NCBI GenBank assembly: GCA_954871525.1
Contig: OX940865.1
Span: forward strand, 20,816,420-20,880,419
Direction: 5' to 3'
Length of the DNA stretch: 64,000 nt
DNA from: Parietaria judaica
Taxonomy: Eukaryota > Streptophyta > Magnoliopsida > Rosales > Urticaceae
Of this stretch, positions 13,101-24,850 are shown piece by piece (within the stretch, counting starts at the first letter, position 1; every line of letters begins with the position of its first letter). The notes beneath the pieces were generated by a model that was not told the DNA's origin, did not search any database, and worked only from the letters and a program-made list of their open reading frames with translations. A program made the position numbers and the translations under genes.

Positions 13101-16100
13101 AAATATAATGTGCTGCATTGCATGTTACATGCTTTATAATAAAATACGGCAACAAATGCTTGGATGTGTATTAGTAGACTGCTGTATAAAAAACTGTGGT
13201 ACAAAAAAATTGCAGGTGAGCAATCTCCAACTGACGGAACTGCCTACATATTTGGCCAAGATATACGCTCTAATCCAAAGGCTGCTCGACGCCATGTATG
13301 TTCTGTTTTATTAAAATATGTACATACTACATATACACGCACACATATATTTATATATTATATTTATTCTTTGTTACGCATTGTAGAGTACTGTATCTCA
13401 TACACAAACTCTAGCTAACTCTTTAGCATTCAATTGCAGATTGGGTTTTGCCCTCAGTTTGACGCTTTACTCGAGTATTTAACCGTGCAAGAACATCTTG
13501 AGCTTTACGCAAGGATAAAGGGTGTGCCAGATTATCAGATGAGTGATGTATGTTTTCACTTTCAAAATGTATCTTTTCTTTGGTGTCATTCTTTAGATTA
13601 CTTTTAATTCTTATTGGCAGTTTTCGATGGAATATTTGAATCATGTGTTAATTTGTAGAAAAACAAATTTGTAAAGATAATTTTTAAGGGAAACTTCATA
13701 AAACATCCCTCAAAACATCATAAATTATTTTACTACACCTCAAAACATCATAATTGGAAATACATCCTTTTTAAATTTTATGTACCAAAATACCCTTATT
13801 TGTGTCCATTTTTTCGGACGCGACTTGTCCATTTTTCAGGAGGCAATATGTCCATTTTTCAGGACACAATATGTAATTTTGAAAGGGTATTTTTGTATTA
13901 CAAATTTGAAAAGGATCTATTTCCAATTATGATGTTTTGAGGTGTAGTAAAATAATTTATGGTGTTTTGAGGGATGTTTTATGAAGTTTCCCTACTCGCT
14001 ATATACGTGATCTGAACCAGACTATTATTGGACATAGTTATCAGTCAGTTCCTTGGTATTGTCGGTTTAATTCGGTAGCATTAATTCCAAGAGTGTAAGG
14101 ATTGGTTTGGGCCCCATTGTGTCAATAAAATTCAAGCAGAAAAATGATCAGAAATATATAGAAAAATAAAAATGACGTGGAAGTGGAAAATGAGGGGGAA
14201 CTTATCTGCTTCGCTTGTAAGTTTTACTGACGAACGAGTCTATGACAATAGGTTTTGTACTTAATACAATAATTTTGGTTTGTTAAAACCGGTGGTTTGT
14301 TTTGTGGTTAACGTATTTCTCTTAACAGGTCGTAATGGAGAAGTTAGTGGAATTTGATTTGTTAAAGCATGCCTATAAGCCATCGTTTTCGCTAAGCGGA
14401 GGAAACAAACGCAAATTGTCTGTGGCTATAGCAATGATTGGCGATCCTCCTATCGTCATTCTCGATGAGCCATCAACAGGTATGGAAACCTTTTTTTTTT
14501 TTTACGCATTAACACAGTTACAATCGAATTGACAAGTAAAACCACCTCAGAGAAACGAACTACAGGATTTCCTAGGGCTTTAACCTAATATTTACACATA
14601 CAGAAGGCTCCAAGATTTACACAGTAATAAATTATGTTTTCTACCATTTTATTTTTCAGGTATGGACCCGATCGCCAAACGGTTTATGTGGGAAGTGATA
14701 TCACGTATCTCGACCAGACGAGGAAAGACAGCTGTCATTCTTACTACCCATAGCATGGATGAAGCTCAAGCTCTGTGTACTAGGATTGGGATAATGGTAC
14801 CATTATTACTCTGCCAAATAATGCAATGCCAAATAATCTACATTTTTAATTATTCTATTTTTTTATTTGCAAGGTCGGAGGGCGACTAAGATGCATCGGA
14901 AGTCCTCAGCATCTGAAAACAAGATTCGGAAACCATCTCGAGCTAGAGGTAGTACTTTCATTGTAAAGTTCTTTTTTTCTCTGATTGAAGAAAAAAAAGA
15001 TGCAGAAAGGGTTATGTTTATGCTGGAAATCCGATTATGTACATGATAGTAGTATTAGTATATAATGACATGCAATTTTACATCATGCTTATTTTATCTT
15101 ATTCCCTTTTTACCCCTATCCACAGATTAAGCCCATTGAAGTCAGCTCCGTGGACATGGAGAACCTTTGTGGAATCATTCGAGAAAAACTATTTCACATT
15201 CCGTCTCATTCTCGGGGTTTACTCGGCGACCTTGAAATTTGCATCGGTGGAATCGACTCAGTTACGTCGGAAAATGCATCGGTTGCTGAAATCAGCTTGT
15301 CCAAGGAAATGATTTCTAGAATCGCCAGGTGGCTTGGAGATGAAGAAAGAGTTAAGATGCTGACCTCACCGACGCCCGTTCCTGATGGATTTTTTGGCGA
15401 ACAACTGTGCGAGCAATTGGGTCGAGATGGTAATTTTTTTTATTTTTTTATTTTTTATTTTTTTTTCGCGTACTGTTTTCTTTCTGTTCTTCCATTTTTA
15501 TTTTCTATCTGAGCTCGACATTGTGAGAATCATACTTACTAAGAGGGTGAAAGTTCTTACTCTTGAAACTGTAAAAAAAAGAGAGAAGGTTTTTCAGGAC
15601 AAAAATTGCGAACCCGGGTTTAAAATTGATTCCGTTCCCTTTCCTATCCACACCGAATAAGGCTAACCTTGGTTCCTGGCCCCAGTTTCACCCCTAGGAT
15701 TGTCTTATGCTATTATAATTTTAAAACCAAGATTTAAGTTTTATTTGTGAACTATAAATCGGCTGTTTTGACATATCAGGTGGTATCCCTTTGCCGGTAT
15801 TTTCGGAATGGTGGCTTTCAAAGGAAAAGTTCTCGGAAATTGATTCATTTGTTCTCTCGTCATTTCCCGGTGCAAATTTCCAAGGCTGCAATGGATTGAG
15901 TGTCAAATATCAGGTACGTTTTTATATAGATACACATTTATTTACACAAGCTTTTTCCAATTACTTCATGAATAGTTTTTAATACCATGAAAATTATCTT
16001 CCATCTTTACTATAGTTACCTTGCGGAGAAGAGCTGTCACTTGCAGATGTCTTCGGACACCTCGAATTAAACAGGTAACAAAATAGTGTTCTTATCTATT

Positions 16101-16487
16101 TTTTTTTTAAATGCCGGAAGTAGAATTCCGCTTCCGGTTCTGGACCTAGATCTATTTTTAGAAATAAAAAATTTCCCCTCTTCTTTTTAGTTATAATAAC
16201 ATCTGTTTTATCTGACCGTCAGATAGTCTACGATCCAAGATTAATTGACTTTATAAAAATACAATGAAAAACTGTAAATTCGGAATTGGTAACCGAAATC
16301 CCGATTTGTACTGTATTTATATAATTAGGTTTATCCACACGTTTAACGCAATCTCTTGTCGGTACGAGCTGTAATTGATCTGTTTTTTGTTCAATCTGTC
16401 CTCAGAAGACAACATGGCATTGCGGAATATAGCATCAGCCAGTCCAATCTCGAAACCATATTTAACCACTTTGCGGCGAACCCGTGA
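419..16487 (+). CDS. ABCA1: Full-size ABC transporter of subfamily A (ABCA1-type), 40 coding exons, 1857 aa
   Basis: Membrane exporter with two transmembrane domains and two nucleotide-binding domains. Plants usually have one full-size ABCA; its substrate is unsettled and lipids are assumed from the animal family. Exons: 419-505, 992-1071, 1261-1429, 1666-1748, 2042-2258, 2521-2714, 3125-3185, 3456-3542, 3831-4063, 4371-4485, 4664-4753, 5025-5209, 5684-5796, 5952-6058, 6203-6265, 6358-6444, 6666-6764, 6969-7153, 7327-7381, 7481-7552, 8392-9081, 9174-9352, 9830-10040, 10452-10535, 10743-10784, 10884-10980, 11359-11486, 11768-11872, 11978-12124, 12437-12679, 12801-12936, 13216-13295, 13440-13547, 14329-14479, 14660-14796, 14874-14948, 15126-15429, 15780-15913, 16016-16074, 16406-16487. 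They sum to 5574 nt and keep phase at every junction with no internal stop. The first membrane helix is in exon 2, after the conserved N-terminal MLRKNWLLK. More helices lie in exons 7-11, 21 and 24-30. The length matches the roughly 1880-aa plant family. Intron 14 starts with GC, not GT. The protein looks intact. Confidence 0.95.
2797..2875. repeat. Dispersed repeat in ABCA1 intron 6, shared with NTRC intron 4
   Basis: This stretch (cctcctc, then tactcatcggtgcactttgcccccctagc) closely matches 31940-32030 inside NTRC intron 4. It is probably the end of a non-autonomous transposon family. No terminal repeats or target duplications were found. Confidence 0.5.
5684..7381 (+). other. ABCA1: ABCA1 nucleotide-binding domain 1 (exons 13-19)
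   Basis: ATP-binding half 1. The Walker A motif GHNGAGKST is split by intron 13 after its first base and continues in exon 14. The Q-loop CPQHD is in exon 15, the signature [12 protein letters not shown] in exon 17, Walker B VIILDEP with the D-loop in exon 18, and the switch histidine in LTTHSMDEA, also in exon 18. All catalytic residues are present, so this half should bind and hydrolyse ATP. Confidence 0.93.
7864..8348. mobile_element. hAT-type MITE in ABCA1 intron 20, with 8-bp target duplication
   Basis: The element begins CAAGGTTCGAC and ends GTTGAACCTTG, which are inverted copies with one mismatch. It is flanked by the perfect 8-bp direct repeat GTTATAAT (7856-7863 and 8349-8356). An 8-bp duplication is typical of hAT transposons. 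The inside is filled with variants of TCGATAATC in both orientations and has no coding capacity. It ends 43 bp before the exon 21 acceptor, so it forms most of that intron's 3' part. A related fragment is at 27945-28094. Confidence 0.85.
11873..11977 (+). other. ABCA1: 105-nt stop-free intron of ABCA1 (exitron-like)
   Basis: Intron 28 has a good donor (gttagt) and acceptor (tttcag). It is exactly 35 codons long, in frame with both neighbouring exons, and has no stop codon. If retained it would add 35 residues near the second transmembrane domain, just after the stretch ending SANSFLK. Family proteins lack this insert, so splicing is the expected outcome. Confidence 0.75.
12801..14948 (+). other. 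ABCA1: ABCA1 nucleotide-binding domain 2 (exons 31-36)
   Basis: ATP-binding half 2. Walker [10 protein letters not shown] is in exon 31, the Q-loop CPQFD in exon 33, the signature [12 protein letters not shown] and Walker [11 protein letters not shown] in exon 34, running into exon 35, and the H-loop LTTHSMDEA in exon 35. All motifs are intact. Intron 33 (13548-14328) carries a foldback MITE. Confidence 0.93.
13688..13992. mobile_element. 305-bp foldback MITE in ABCA1 intron 33
   Basis: The terminal inverted repeats begin gggaaacttcat and end atgaagtttccc. They extend inward for roughly 110 bp per arm, pairing for example ttttactacacctcaaaac with its complement near 13940. The loop carries several tccattttt copies. 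Flanking bases (TAA and TAC) do not give a clear target duplication, so the superfamily is unassigned; PIF/Harbinger is possible. Confidence 0.85.
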
Positions 16488-19400
16488 AATGGTAACTTTG
16501 AGGTATAGTACTGTTTTTTCGTGTTGTAAAATATTGAGAATTTGAGAACAGAAATTGTAATGTAAATATCGCGAATCGCATACAGAGTTCAAAGTTGAAC
16601 ATTATAGGAATTCGAGTCGTCAATTTCTTCTCCATGATCTTGCTTATAGATCTTCATATTCGCATTTGAGCTATTTCTTTTAGTGAAAAGTTTTGGCCCG
16701 AAATCCGGTTTATAAATTCAGAACGGAGACTGGACCAAGACTTTTAAAAACCAAATCGGGCCATAAATTTAAATAGTGTAATAATTGAATTTAAGACGAG
16801 GAAGTTATCGCAAGTTCTCGTCTTGAGTACTTGTCCAAAACTTGCTGCCCAACACATCTTGATATAAAAACTACTAGTAACCCTTATCGTCGTATACTTT
16901 ATTGTCGATATCTCATATTATTACAGGAATATCGAGGTTTTTTTTTAAATGGTTTTTAGAAGAATTATGGTAAAAATTTGTCGATTTATGATAGTTTACT
17001 GTATATCAATTACGTTTTCGACCTAACCATTTATGAATATTCTTCTTTATTGGAATTTTGTATAGGCATGTTTGGTCCTTTGACATTTTGAATGAATAAT
17101 TCTATCTTGCCTTGAAATAACTCGTTTGGTTTACATAATGTAAAGACCAATTCTTGAGTGCAATATTTTTCTCTAATAATACTTTATTGGTTTACATTTG
17201 CACTATATATTATGCATAATAGGCTCAATTTCCACATTGAAGCGTTCCACGACATTCTTAACGCGGCCTTCTCGGTACTTTTTTCTTATGGGTCAATTCG
17301 TTTGTGCTTTCTGATTTCTCAAGTTAATTGATACGAAATAGGAAGTGAATTTCAAGGAAAAATTGATCGAGCAAGGGTATTTTGGTGGGTAAATTGTGAT
17401 TTTATTAATCAACAATGAATTGTGCGGATCAGATTTTATGAATTTATTACCAGTGTTAGGTGGGTATATTATATTTATAGAATAGTACTTAGAAATTTTT
17501 ATTATAATATATTTAATTAAATATTTATAATTTTTTCGATTAATAAAGTTAAAAGTAGAGTTTTTCTGGAATTTTTTTGTTTATTTATAAAATGTTATAA
17601 AAAGGGCGGGTTTTAGTGGGGGATTTGGGCGTCAGAACTCGTTTTGGGCTAGCCTTTAGAATGAGTTTCGTCGGGTTTAGTAAACGAGAGAGATATTTGA
17701 AATATTTTCACCGAGATGTTAGATTTTCTTCGGATATTTTTATAAAGATGGCGGGGCTTGATGGGGTTTTCTTCCGTTGGTAAAAAAGGACCGTTTGAGT
17801 TGTAAGAGAAGTTGCCGAATATTGCAAAATAAAAATATATTGTTATTAGCTTTCTTTTGCTTAAGGGTGGTGATGCGTCACGTTATTAGTTTGAAACTTG
17901 GATATCATTTAATCAAAAGGCTAATTAACCGTTCGGATAAGAAAGCTAGCAATAATTAGAGCAATTACAAAAGGTGGATAAGTTGTTGAAGAAAAAAATC
18001 CCTAAAATATATACTTAATTGTATGAAGTACCTTGAACAAAAAAAAATGAAGTATCCTATTTGCTATTAGATCATGATACAATAACAATTACGAGGTTCC
18101 GAAACTTTTAAAATTACCGTACTGACATCACCGGATCCATTTCCAGTTCTAGTTAGACCGGTTACTAGAGCTTGAGCAAGAAGCTCTAGTTAAATAGATC
18201 GATTCAAGAAGTTTGGTTTCAGAAAAATTAATATTCAAGAAGCGCACAATCAACCCAAGTGGATCGTCCGTGAAGTCTTCGGGGAATTCGTTAATCTTAA
18301 GAAGGATTGTATATTTATATAAAAAAACTTCACAAGGAGAAATAAGCATAATCCATAAACTATACAATATCTGATGGCATAATGATAATTTGGACTAATT
18401 TTTGGTCAACTTTTTGTCCATGGAATATTTGTGAACCAATATTTAAAAATTCTCACATTCACTCTAATACTAGTTTATGCAAATGTGTCTGTTTTTCTCC
18501 ATGATAAATGACACGTCTCGAAAGTCAAAACATTTATCTTTTTGTAGCCTTTGAAATTTGAATGACGCTTGCTTAATCATTAAACCAACAAATAAGGTCA
18601 ATTCTTTGACAAATCACAAGCTAAGGTAAACGATCATATATATAATTATCACTTGTCCTAAATACACATTTCCCTTTTCATTAGTATTTGAATTAAAATT
18701 TTAAAGCAGAGCTGTTAATAACAACGTATGCATCATATATTTGTTTTTTTTTTATTGGTATACCTTTTTTCCTCGATTAAAATCATAATATCTACTATTT
18801 TATTTCTCTTCAAAATTCCATTCACTTGTTGTTAAAATCATGTTAATTTTAAAAAAGAAGAAAAAGAAGTAGATTTTTTTAGAATTGACACATTTGCATG
18901 CAAGACTTTATGGTAATATAAAATTCTATAGATTAAAAGGTGTACGAAACTTTTGTAAAAAAAAAAAAAACAAATGTAATAGACATTGAGAATTTTAACT
19001 GTAATTTTTTTAAAATTCCTAGAATTCGACTACTAAAATTGAAACATTAGATACTTATGTAACTATTAAGCCGAAGAAAGATCATTTTTTTTATCTTTAA
19101 TTAATTGGAGTGAATTGCCAACAAGCTTCCATTCAATGGATCATGAACAGAACGTTGAGATTGACTTGTTTGAAAGAGGCAACCATGATGATCTGATTCT
19201 AGCCAAGCAAAACGTAAAGTCAGAGAGGCAAATCATTGACCTCTTTAACATTTTTTGTTTCCAAATTTTGAAGTTAAAGAATATACCATATTTTTCATTT
19301 AATATCCTTCCAAATTATACTATTTTAAAGTTAGATTAACGCCAATATTTCCCCCCTTTTTTTCTTCTTCTGTTTTTTCCTTTCTTTCTAAGATATTTAT

Positions 19401-20272
19401 TATAAAGAAAACCAACACTCTTCAGTCTTCCTCTTCCCAATTATATATATTAGTATAAATTAATAAAATTCCAATAACATCTAATTAGGTAATTGTACCT
19501 TCTCTATGGAAACCTTGGCTTTTACTTCATAACATATTTAATACACAAATGTTTGACTAAAAAAATTAAGATTGTACAGAATACTTTAAGAAGCAACGAA
19601 TTTCATTATTTATGTGATTTTTAATATATTATATCAATAGTGAATTATAATAGGTGTTTTTATACTTACGGCGTCTTTTAATGTTTTGACTCAACGTAAA
19701 ATATACTATATTAGTATATATCTAAATCTACATCACAATCAAGTAGCGGAATAAGTATATATATATATATAAAGAGATTGTTATTTATCAAATTACTTTC
19801 ATATATGTTTTATATATTTATAAAGAAGACCATTAAACGAAAGCATACAAGGATTCACAGCTTAATTATAACAAATTAATTGCATATATATTGATCCTGC
19901 AAAGTTATAAATTCTCGTATATATATTATATTATAAAGGCAATTTAGTTTCAATTGCTTATTGATTTGCACAATATAATATATGTTTATTCAATGAATGG
20001 CTTGTGCCCATTTCTGCCACAACCTTTTTATTGAAATTCCTTGAAGGAATTTCCTTCTAATAATATACATAAGCTTCATGAACTGATTTCTTCATCAGTT
20101 CATTCCTTCTTACTAGATCACTTACTACTACAACAACAACAACTATTAATGAGAAAAAAAAAAGGACATGCCATTTACATATTACATGTTAATTACTATA
20201 CTTATAGCTTTTTATTATTCCTTTTAGTATCATATTACCTATATATAATATTATCATGCAATGTATTTTTTT
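16488..20272. other. Intergenic region between ABCA1 and HSFB3 (convergent genes)
   Basis: About 3.8 kb of AT-rich DNA between two genes that point toward each other. It should hold both 3' untranslated regions. Short open frames at 17777-17959, 18149-18367 and 19115-19339 have no recognisable motif, start context or codon pattern of a gene. I see no RNA gene and no transposon with clear ends. Confidence 0.6.
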
Positions 20273-22309
20273 TTATTTGCATGCTTGAGATAACAAAACC
20301 CTAGCGCTCTGACTAACCTCAGCTCTCTTCCTCTTTTTCTCCATTTCTCCTTCAACTTCCAATCTCACACCAAACAGCTTAGGCCTGTCGTCGTGAACAT
20401 CGCGATCAACATCACCGTGATCATCGCGAGCGTACTTCGACACTAAGTCGAGAAGCTCGCTACACTTGCTTTTCATGCTCATCAGCTCGGTGCTCAGAAC
20501 CCCGTTTTCCCTCCTCAGGCGCTTGTTCTCGTCGACGAGGACGTTGAACTCCGAGGAAGTTGACGTTGACGACGACCTTTGGTCATCGTCGGCTAACAGG
20601 TCTTGCCTCAACGCTCGGTCATGGGGCTTTGCAGAAGGGGAAGCCTCATGGTCGTGGCCTTCGTCCTCGGCCAGGGTTAACGCGGAGGATTGGTTGTTGT
20701 TTTTGTTAGTGTTTGACCATGCTTTTCGGCGGCGGATTTCACACAAGAGGTCCTTTTCGCCCTTTCGGAACATGTCGTTGCAGAACTCCCATCGATTCGT
20801 AGCGATCTTGCGGAAACCCTAGCAGTTTGCATGGAACTTATAAGAATGATTATACTTCTCTATGGATATATATGATATATATATATTATATATAGATTTA
20901 GAAGAAATAAATGTGTGATTGGGTTAGTAACTTAATATGGTAGAAAAATACTAGAAGCTAAGCTATTCCAAGTTAGTTCCTAACTTTTGAACCAACCCTA
21001 TATTGAAGAGTTTGATCAAATTGGGAGTTGATATTCCACCAAACTCTACGAATTAGAATACATTTATAAATTAGTTATAATCATCATTTTACTTTAATGA
21101 TTCATCGTAGTTTATTTACTGCAATGTATTCATGTGAACTGTCTATAAAGAGAACTATGTTACATGCTTTTAATATTTTCCCCTTTCCTAAAAAAAAAAA
21201 ACTTTTCTATGCATGTTTTCTTTTTATCAAATGAAGTGTGAATGTGATGCACGTACATTAAAAGTATATTCAAAGTCCACGATCTTTTTATATGTTATTT
21301 CGTGTACCCCACAATATGACTTTTGATGTGTAAATATAAAAACATGTCATTTCTTTATTGTTTGGAACAAACAGAACAGCTAGATGTGCATGAAGCTTCT
21401 TCGCTCTTACTTAGACCCTTCTTTTCATTATTGCATTAAATACTAAATCAAGAGCTCCACCATTAAAATAAATCAGAATAATATCATTGTCCATTTAGGT
21501 TAGGTTAGACAAAATCAACTAGCTTTTAATTTACACATAATTGCGGTAAAAGTACCCAAAATCATTAAAGTAGCGCGTATATTCCTAATATTTCAATTGC
21601 ATTGATTAAATACTCATAGAAGTGAAATTTGTATTCGATTGGTTTGTCTCATGCCTCTCCATGTGTGCCTCAAATTAAAGTATCTAACATGAAAAATCTC
21701 ACAACATGGAAAAAGGAGTATTATAATCTGAGTTGTGTCCAAGTGTAAAAAAACTCAATATTAATGGAGATACATGAGACATATATAATCAATAAAAGGT
21801 TAAGAGTATGCCGCATTATTTGGAATATATAAGTACTTTTACCATAGTAACAAAGACTCAAACGTAATAGCCAAGTCAACTTTGGTAAGCTTGAATTTCA
21901 TGATATTGATCTCTCGATCAATACCAATATAATTATTTTTATATCAACCTACAGTTATATATCACTAATTTAAAAAGTCTAATTAATCTAGAGATGTTGG
22001 CTTGATATGATTGCTTAGCGTTATAATTTGAAGAAAGAAATAAAAAAGAAATCGATGATGATCACATACATAAGTATTAAGCTGCCTGACAAAGCTAGAG
22101 AAGTTGCTGTGCTTGAAGAGAGTGGGAAGGAGATCCCTCGCGAACTCCGCCGGCTGCCACACGACGAACGCCGAGCCATCGTCGTTCCACGAGATCACGT
22201 CGTCGATCTCCGGATCCTCCACGAGCATGTACGTCTTCAGCAGGAAAGGCGGCGGCGTCGACTTCCTCATGTATTCAAACAAGCCCTTCTCACACAAACT
22301 CACTTCCAT
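20273..22309 (-). CDS. HSFB3: Class B heat stress transcription factor, HSFB3-like, 261 aa, two exons
   Basis: Nuclear DNA-binding regulator of heat-shock elements. Exon 1 is 22309-22070 and exon 2 is 20818-20273. The single intron (22069-20819) interrupts the DNA-binding domain after QLNTY and resumes at GFRK, which is the conserved HSF intron position. The winged-helix domain starts near residue 14 ([10 protein letters not shown]) and includes the recognition helix [16 protein letters not shown] short heptad-repeat region near residues 145-175 is of the compact class B type. KLFGV (about 227-231) is the class B repressor tetrapeptide LFGV, and KKRKR (about 241-245) is a likely nuclear localisation signal. 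There is no AHA activation motif. The start at 22309 is the first ATG; an upstream in-frame TTG is not used. Length fits HSFB3 relatives. Confidence 0.93.
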
Positions 22310-22600
22310 CAAAGTACAAAGATAAAAAAAAAGACCTAATATTCTAATAATTTCGGGTTTGACAAGAAGAACTAGAAGAAGAAGAAGGTTAATTATGGAA
22401 TTTGGTGATTGAATTAGGATGGTTTAGAAGAGAGAAGAGAAGAGAAGAAGGGCCGTTAAGAACTCCCAACCCCAACAATAGAACCCTAACACGACTCCAC
22501 AGTTCATGAGAAATGCGAGGGCTTCTATACTTTCCTTCTTTCTCACTAAAAAGATGGAGGAAATGGTAATTGAAACGTATTCTCTAAGCCTGTCCACCTC

Positions 22601-22607
22601 TTATATA
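22601..22607 (-). promoter_or_regulatory. Putative TATA box of the HSFB3-like gene
   Basis: The minus strand reads TATATAA about 290 bases upstream of the start codon. This is a reasonable core-promoter position if the leader is about 260 bases long. A GA/CT-rich stretch (22370-22450) would lie in the leader. No perfect heat-shock element was found; a half-like TTCATGAG lies near 22503. Confidence 0.4.
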
Positions 22608-23433
22608 CTTGGGGAATTCAGTCATCATGATCATATATACTTGTTCAAAACTTTCTAGAGAAAAAAATATTTTTAATGGTATTATTTAATTCATGAAAAT
22701 TTGCTTTGTTAGACCCTTTATTTCTATTTTTCGCAAAAATATCCTTCTATTTTTAAGAGCAGAGAAACACATATAATTTAAGTGTGTAGTTTGACGATAT
22801 TTCCCTCTATGCTTTTATTTTTTAATCAGTTTCTTAAAAATTTAAAATTCATAAAATTGCCTATTAGTAATATTTTAATTACTCTTAGAAAGCATATTGT
22901 ATTTTTTTTTTGTCTAAATGACGTAAGCATAAAAGTTTTAAAATATAAATAACGGGCGGTTTTGGGTTTAAAAAAATTTAAAATGATGGCACGATACAAA
23001 GAGAAAGTATAGTACACTTTGCGGGTATGTTTATTGAGTGTTTTTTTAAGATGGGATAGTTTTGCAAATAATATAAATAGGGTATCTAAAAAAGAAAGAT
23101 CCTATATTTGTTTTATATATTATAAGTGTGTGTTGTTGGTGCTATTAATGTAGGGATTCAACATGAAGATCAATTATCAGTATATATGAAACAATTGTCA
23201 ACCCCTGTAATGATCTTTTCTAGTGTATTTTTGATGGCTTAGGTTAGATAGATATGTTTGACCGGTCAACGGATGACAAATTGATGCAAATTGGCCATAC
23301 TGTTTGTGGCCCCCTTAGGGTAGAAAAAAGAATGTGCATATGGTTTCCACAAGAGTAGGTGAAAATATTTCATCTTATAACAATGCATAGATATTGTGCA
23401 AAATTAAAGTATATTGTAGAAACATAATGATGT

Positions 23434-23436
<3 letters not shown>

Positions 23437-23491
<55 letters not shown>
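23437..23491. repeat. TA dinucleotide microsatellite
   Basis: About 27 uninterrupted TA units. Other AT tracts of 20-32 bp occur near 4090, 25391, 58050, 58253, 58431 and 59131. Confidence 0.95.
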
Positions 23492-23494
<3 letters not shown>

Positions 23495-24489
23495 ATCTCG
23501 GAAATACTCAAAACAAAAGAGTTTTTTTATTTCAGGAAAAATAGACTGAACAATATTCTCGATTAAAATAGTATTTCAATTTTAAATAATTAATTAATTT
23601 GGATTCTTTGCACCGTGCGTTATAATTATCCGTTATTTTGAACCCAAACGAAACATAATTTATATACATTAGATTAAAGAATTAAAATCTAGATTAGTAA
23701 ATTAGGAATCCGAATATCAAGATTTTGAGTTTTATATTTACAGGAGTAGCGAATTGTTACATAAATATGAGCGAATAAGATAAGTTCAATTAGAAACTTA
23801 TATCATTAGAATTAAAATTCATATACTAAAAAACTGAATAAACAATCCTCTCCATATAAGGTATAAATTAATGAGATTTTGGCATTACACAATTAGTATA
23901 TATATGTACATGTGATGATTGATACGTGTATCTATATGAATGACAAAGCCAAAATTGTGTCGATTAATGAAATTATCTTATGGAATGAAGGGTCAAAATC
24001 TTTGAGCTAGCCCACGTGGAAACATCAATTCAAGACTTCACTCCAAAATATAAATTAATGTTAGTCGAGTCCTCTAGGTATTGAGTTACTTTCTTCAACA
24101 TTAATATTAATGTCTTCTCTCAATTGTTCTTCTGCTTCTTGATTTGATATTCCACCATTGATTTTGTGGTTATTTCTTTTTCTTTCCACACAAGAGAAGA
24201 GACACTTTGACTTTTGGGTGCAGTTGTATGGTATCTCCAAGTTTCTATATATTGTGCATGCCCAACAAACTGGTTAAGCGAGTAAATGTCACTCTCTACC
24301 CCACTTTTTAAAATTTTCATCAACACTCTATACGTACATTAATTAGAGTTTAGTATTCACACGTGGCACGGGAAAAGTTCTATAATGAGATAACAAGAAT
24401 GACGTATTTTTTTCCGGCACATTCCGTGTTTATAGTCATAAAAAGGTTCCGGTAATGATAGATAGGGTAGGCGGCATGTTTCATGTTAT

Positions 24490-24850
24490 ATGCGGATAAA
24501 AATAAAGACTTTTGCATATGCGCTCCTAAAATGCTCGATAGTGATTTCTTTTCGGTAACTCTTTCGAAGGAATTCTATAGTTGAGCTTGTTTAGCTTGAA
24601 GCAATTTTAAGATAGGTGTTAGGATATTTCTTAAGAAGCATGCGAGTGAGGACAAAGTACGTTGGAAATATTTGTGTTGACTGGTAGGGGACAATCGTCA
24701 ATCCAATAGAGCAGGTGGGTTTGTTAAAAATGGTATCAGAGCCAAGTCGGGCCGAAATTGTGGCCGATGAGGACGTTAGGCCCTCATTAGGTGGGTGTGA
24801 TTGTGACAATCATCAATCCCATGAACAGAGATCATGGCAAGAAAGGGTAG
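24490..24850 (+). mobile_element. Remnant of a TRIM/LTR element with 5S-rRNA-like sequence and tRNA-Met primer site
   Basis: 24731-24743 reads TGGTATCAGAGCC, the standard primer-binding site complementary to initiator tRNA-Met in plant LTR retroelements. Upstream, 24569-24645 resembles the 3' half of 5S rRNA: it holds counterparts of the ...AACTCCGAAGTTAAGC... part and of box C (aagataggtg versus aggatgggtg). This order, a 5S-like domain inside an LTR followed by this primer site, is the hallmark of Cassandra TRIM elements. No second LTR, polypurine tract or coding region was found, so it is a fragment. Confidence 0.6.

Noticed and set aside
18149..18367. 72-codon open frame (contains INEFPEDFTDDPLGLIVRFLN)
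   Set aside because: It looks slightly protein-like, but I recognise no family and see no promoter or neighbouring exon. It could be an old transposon fragment, and the evidence is too thin to call.
19115..19339. Short open frame beginning near a good ATG (MDHEQNVEIDLFERG)
   Set aside because: No recognisable domain, and the frame decays into AT-rich sequence. A small gene cannot be excluded but is not supported.
20466..20822. Plus-strand open frame opposite HSFB3 exon 2
   Set aside because: It is a shadow of the heat shock factor exon, with no independent support.
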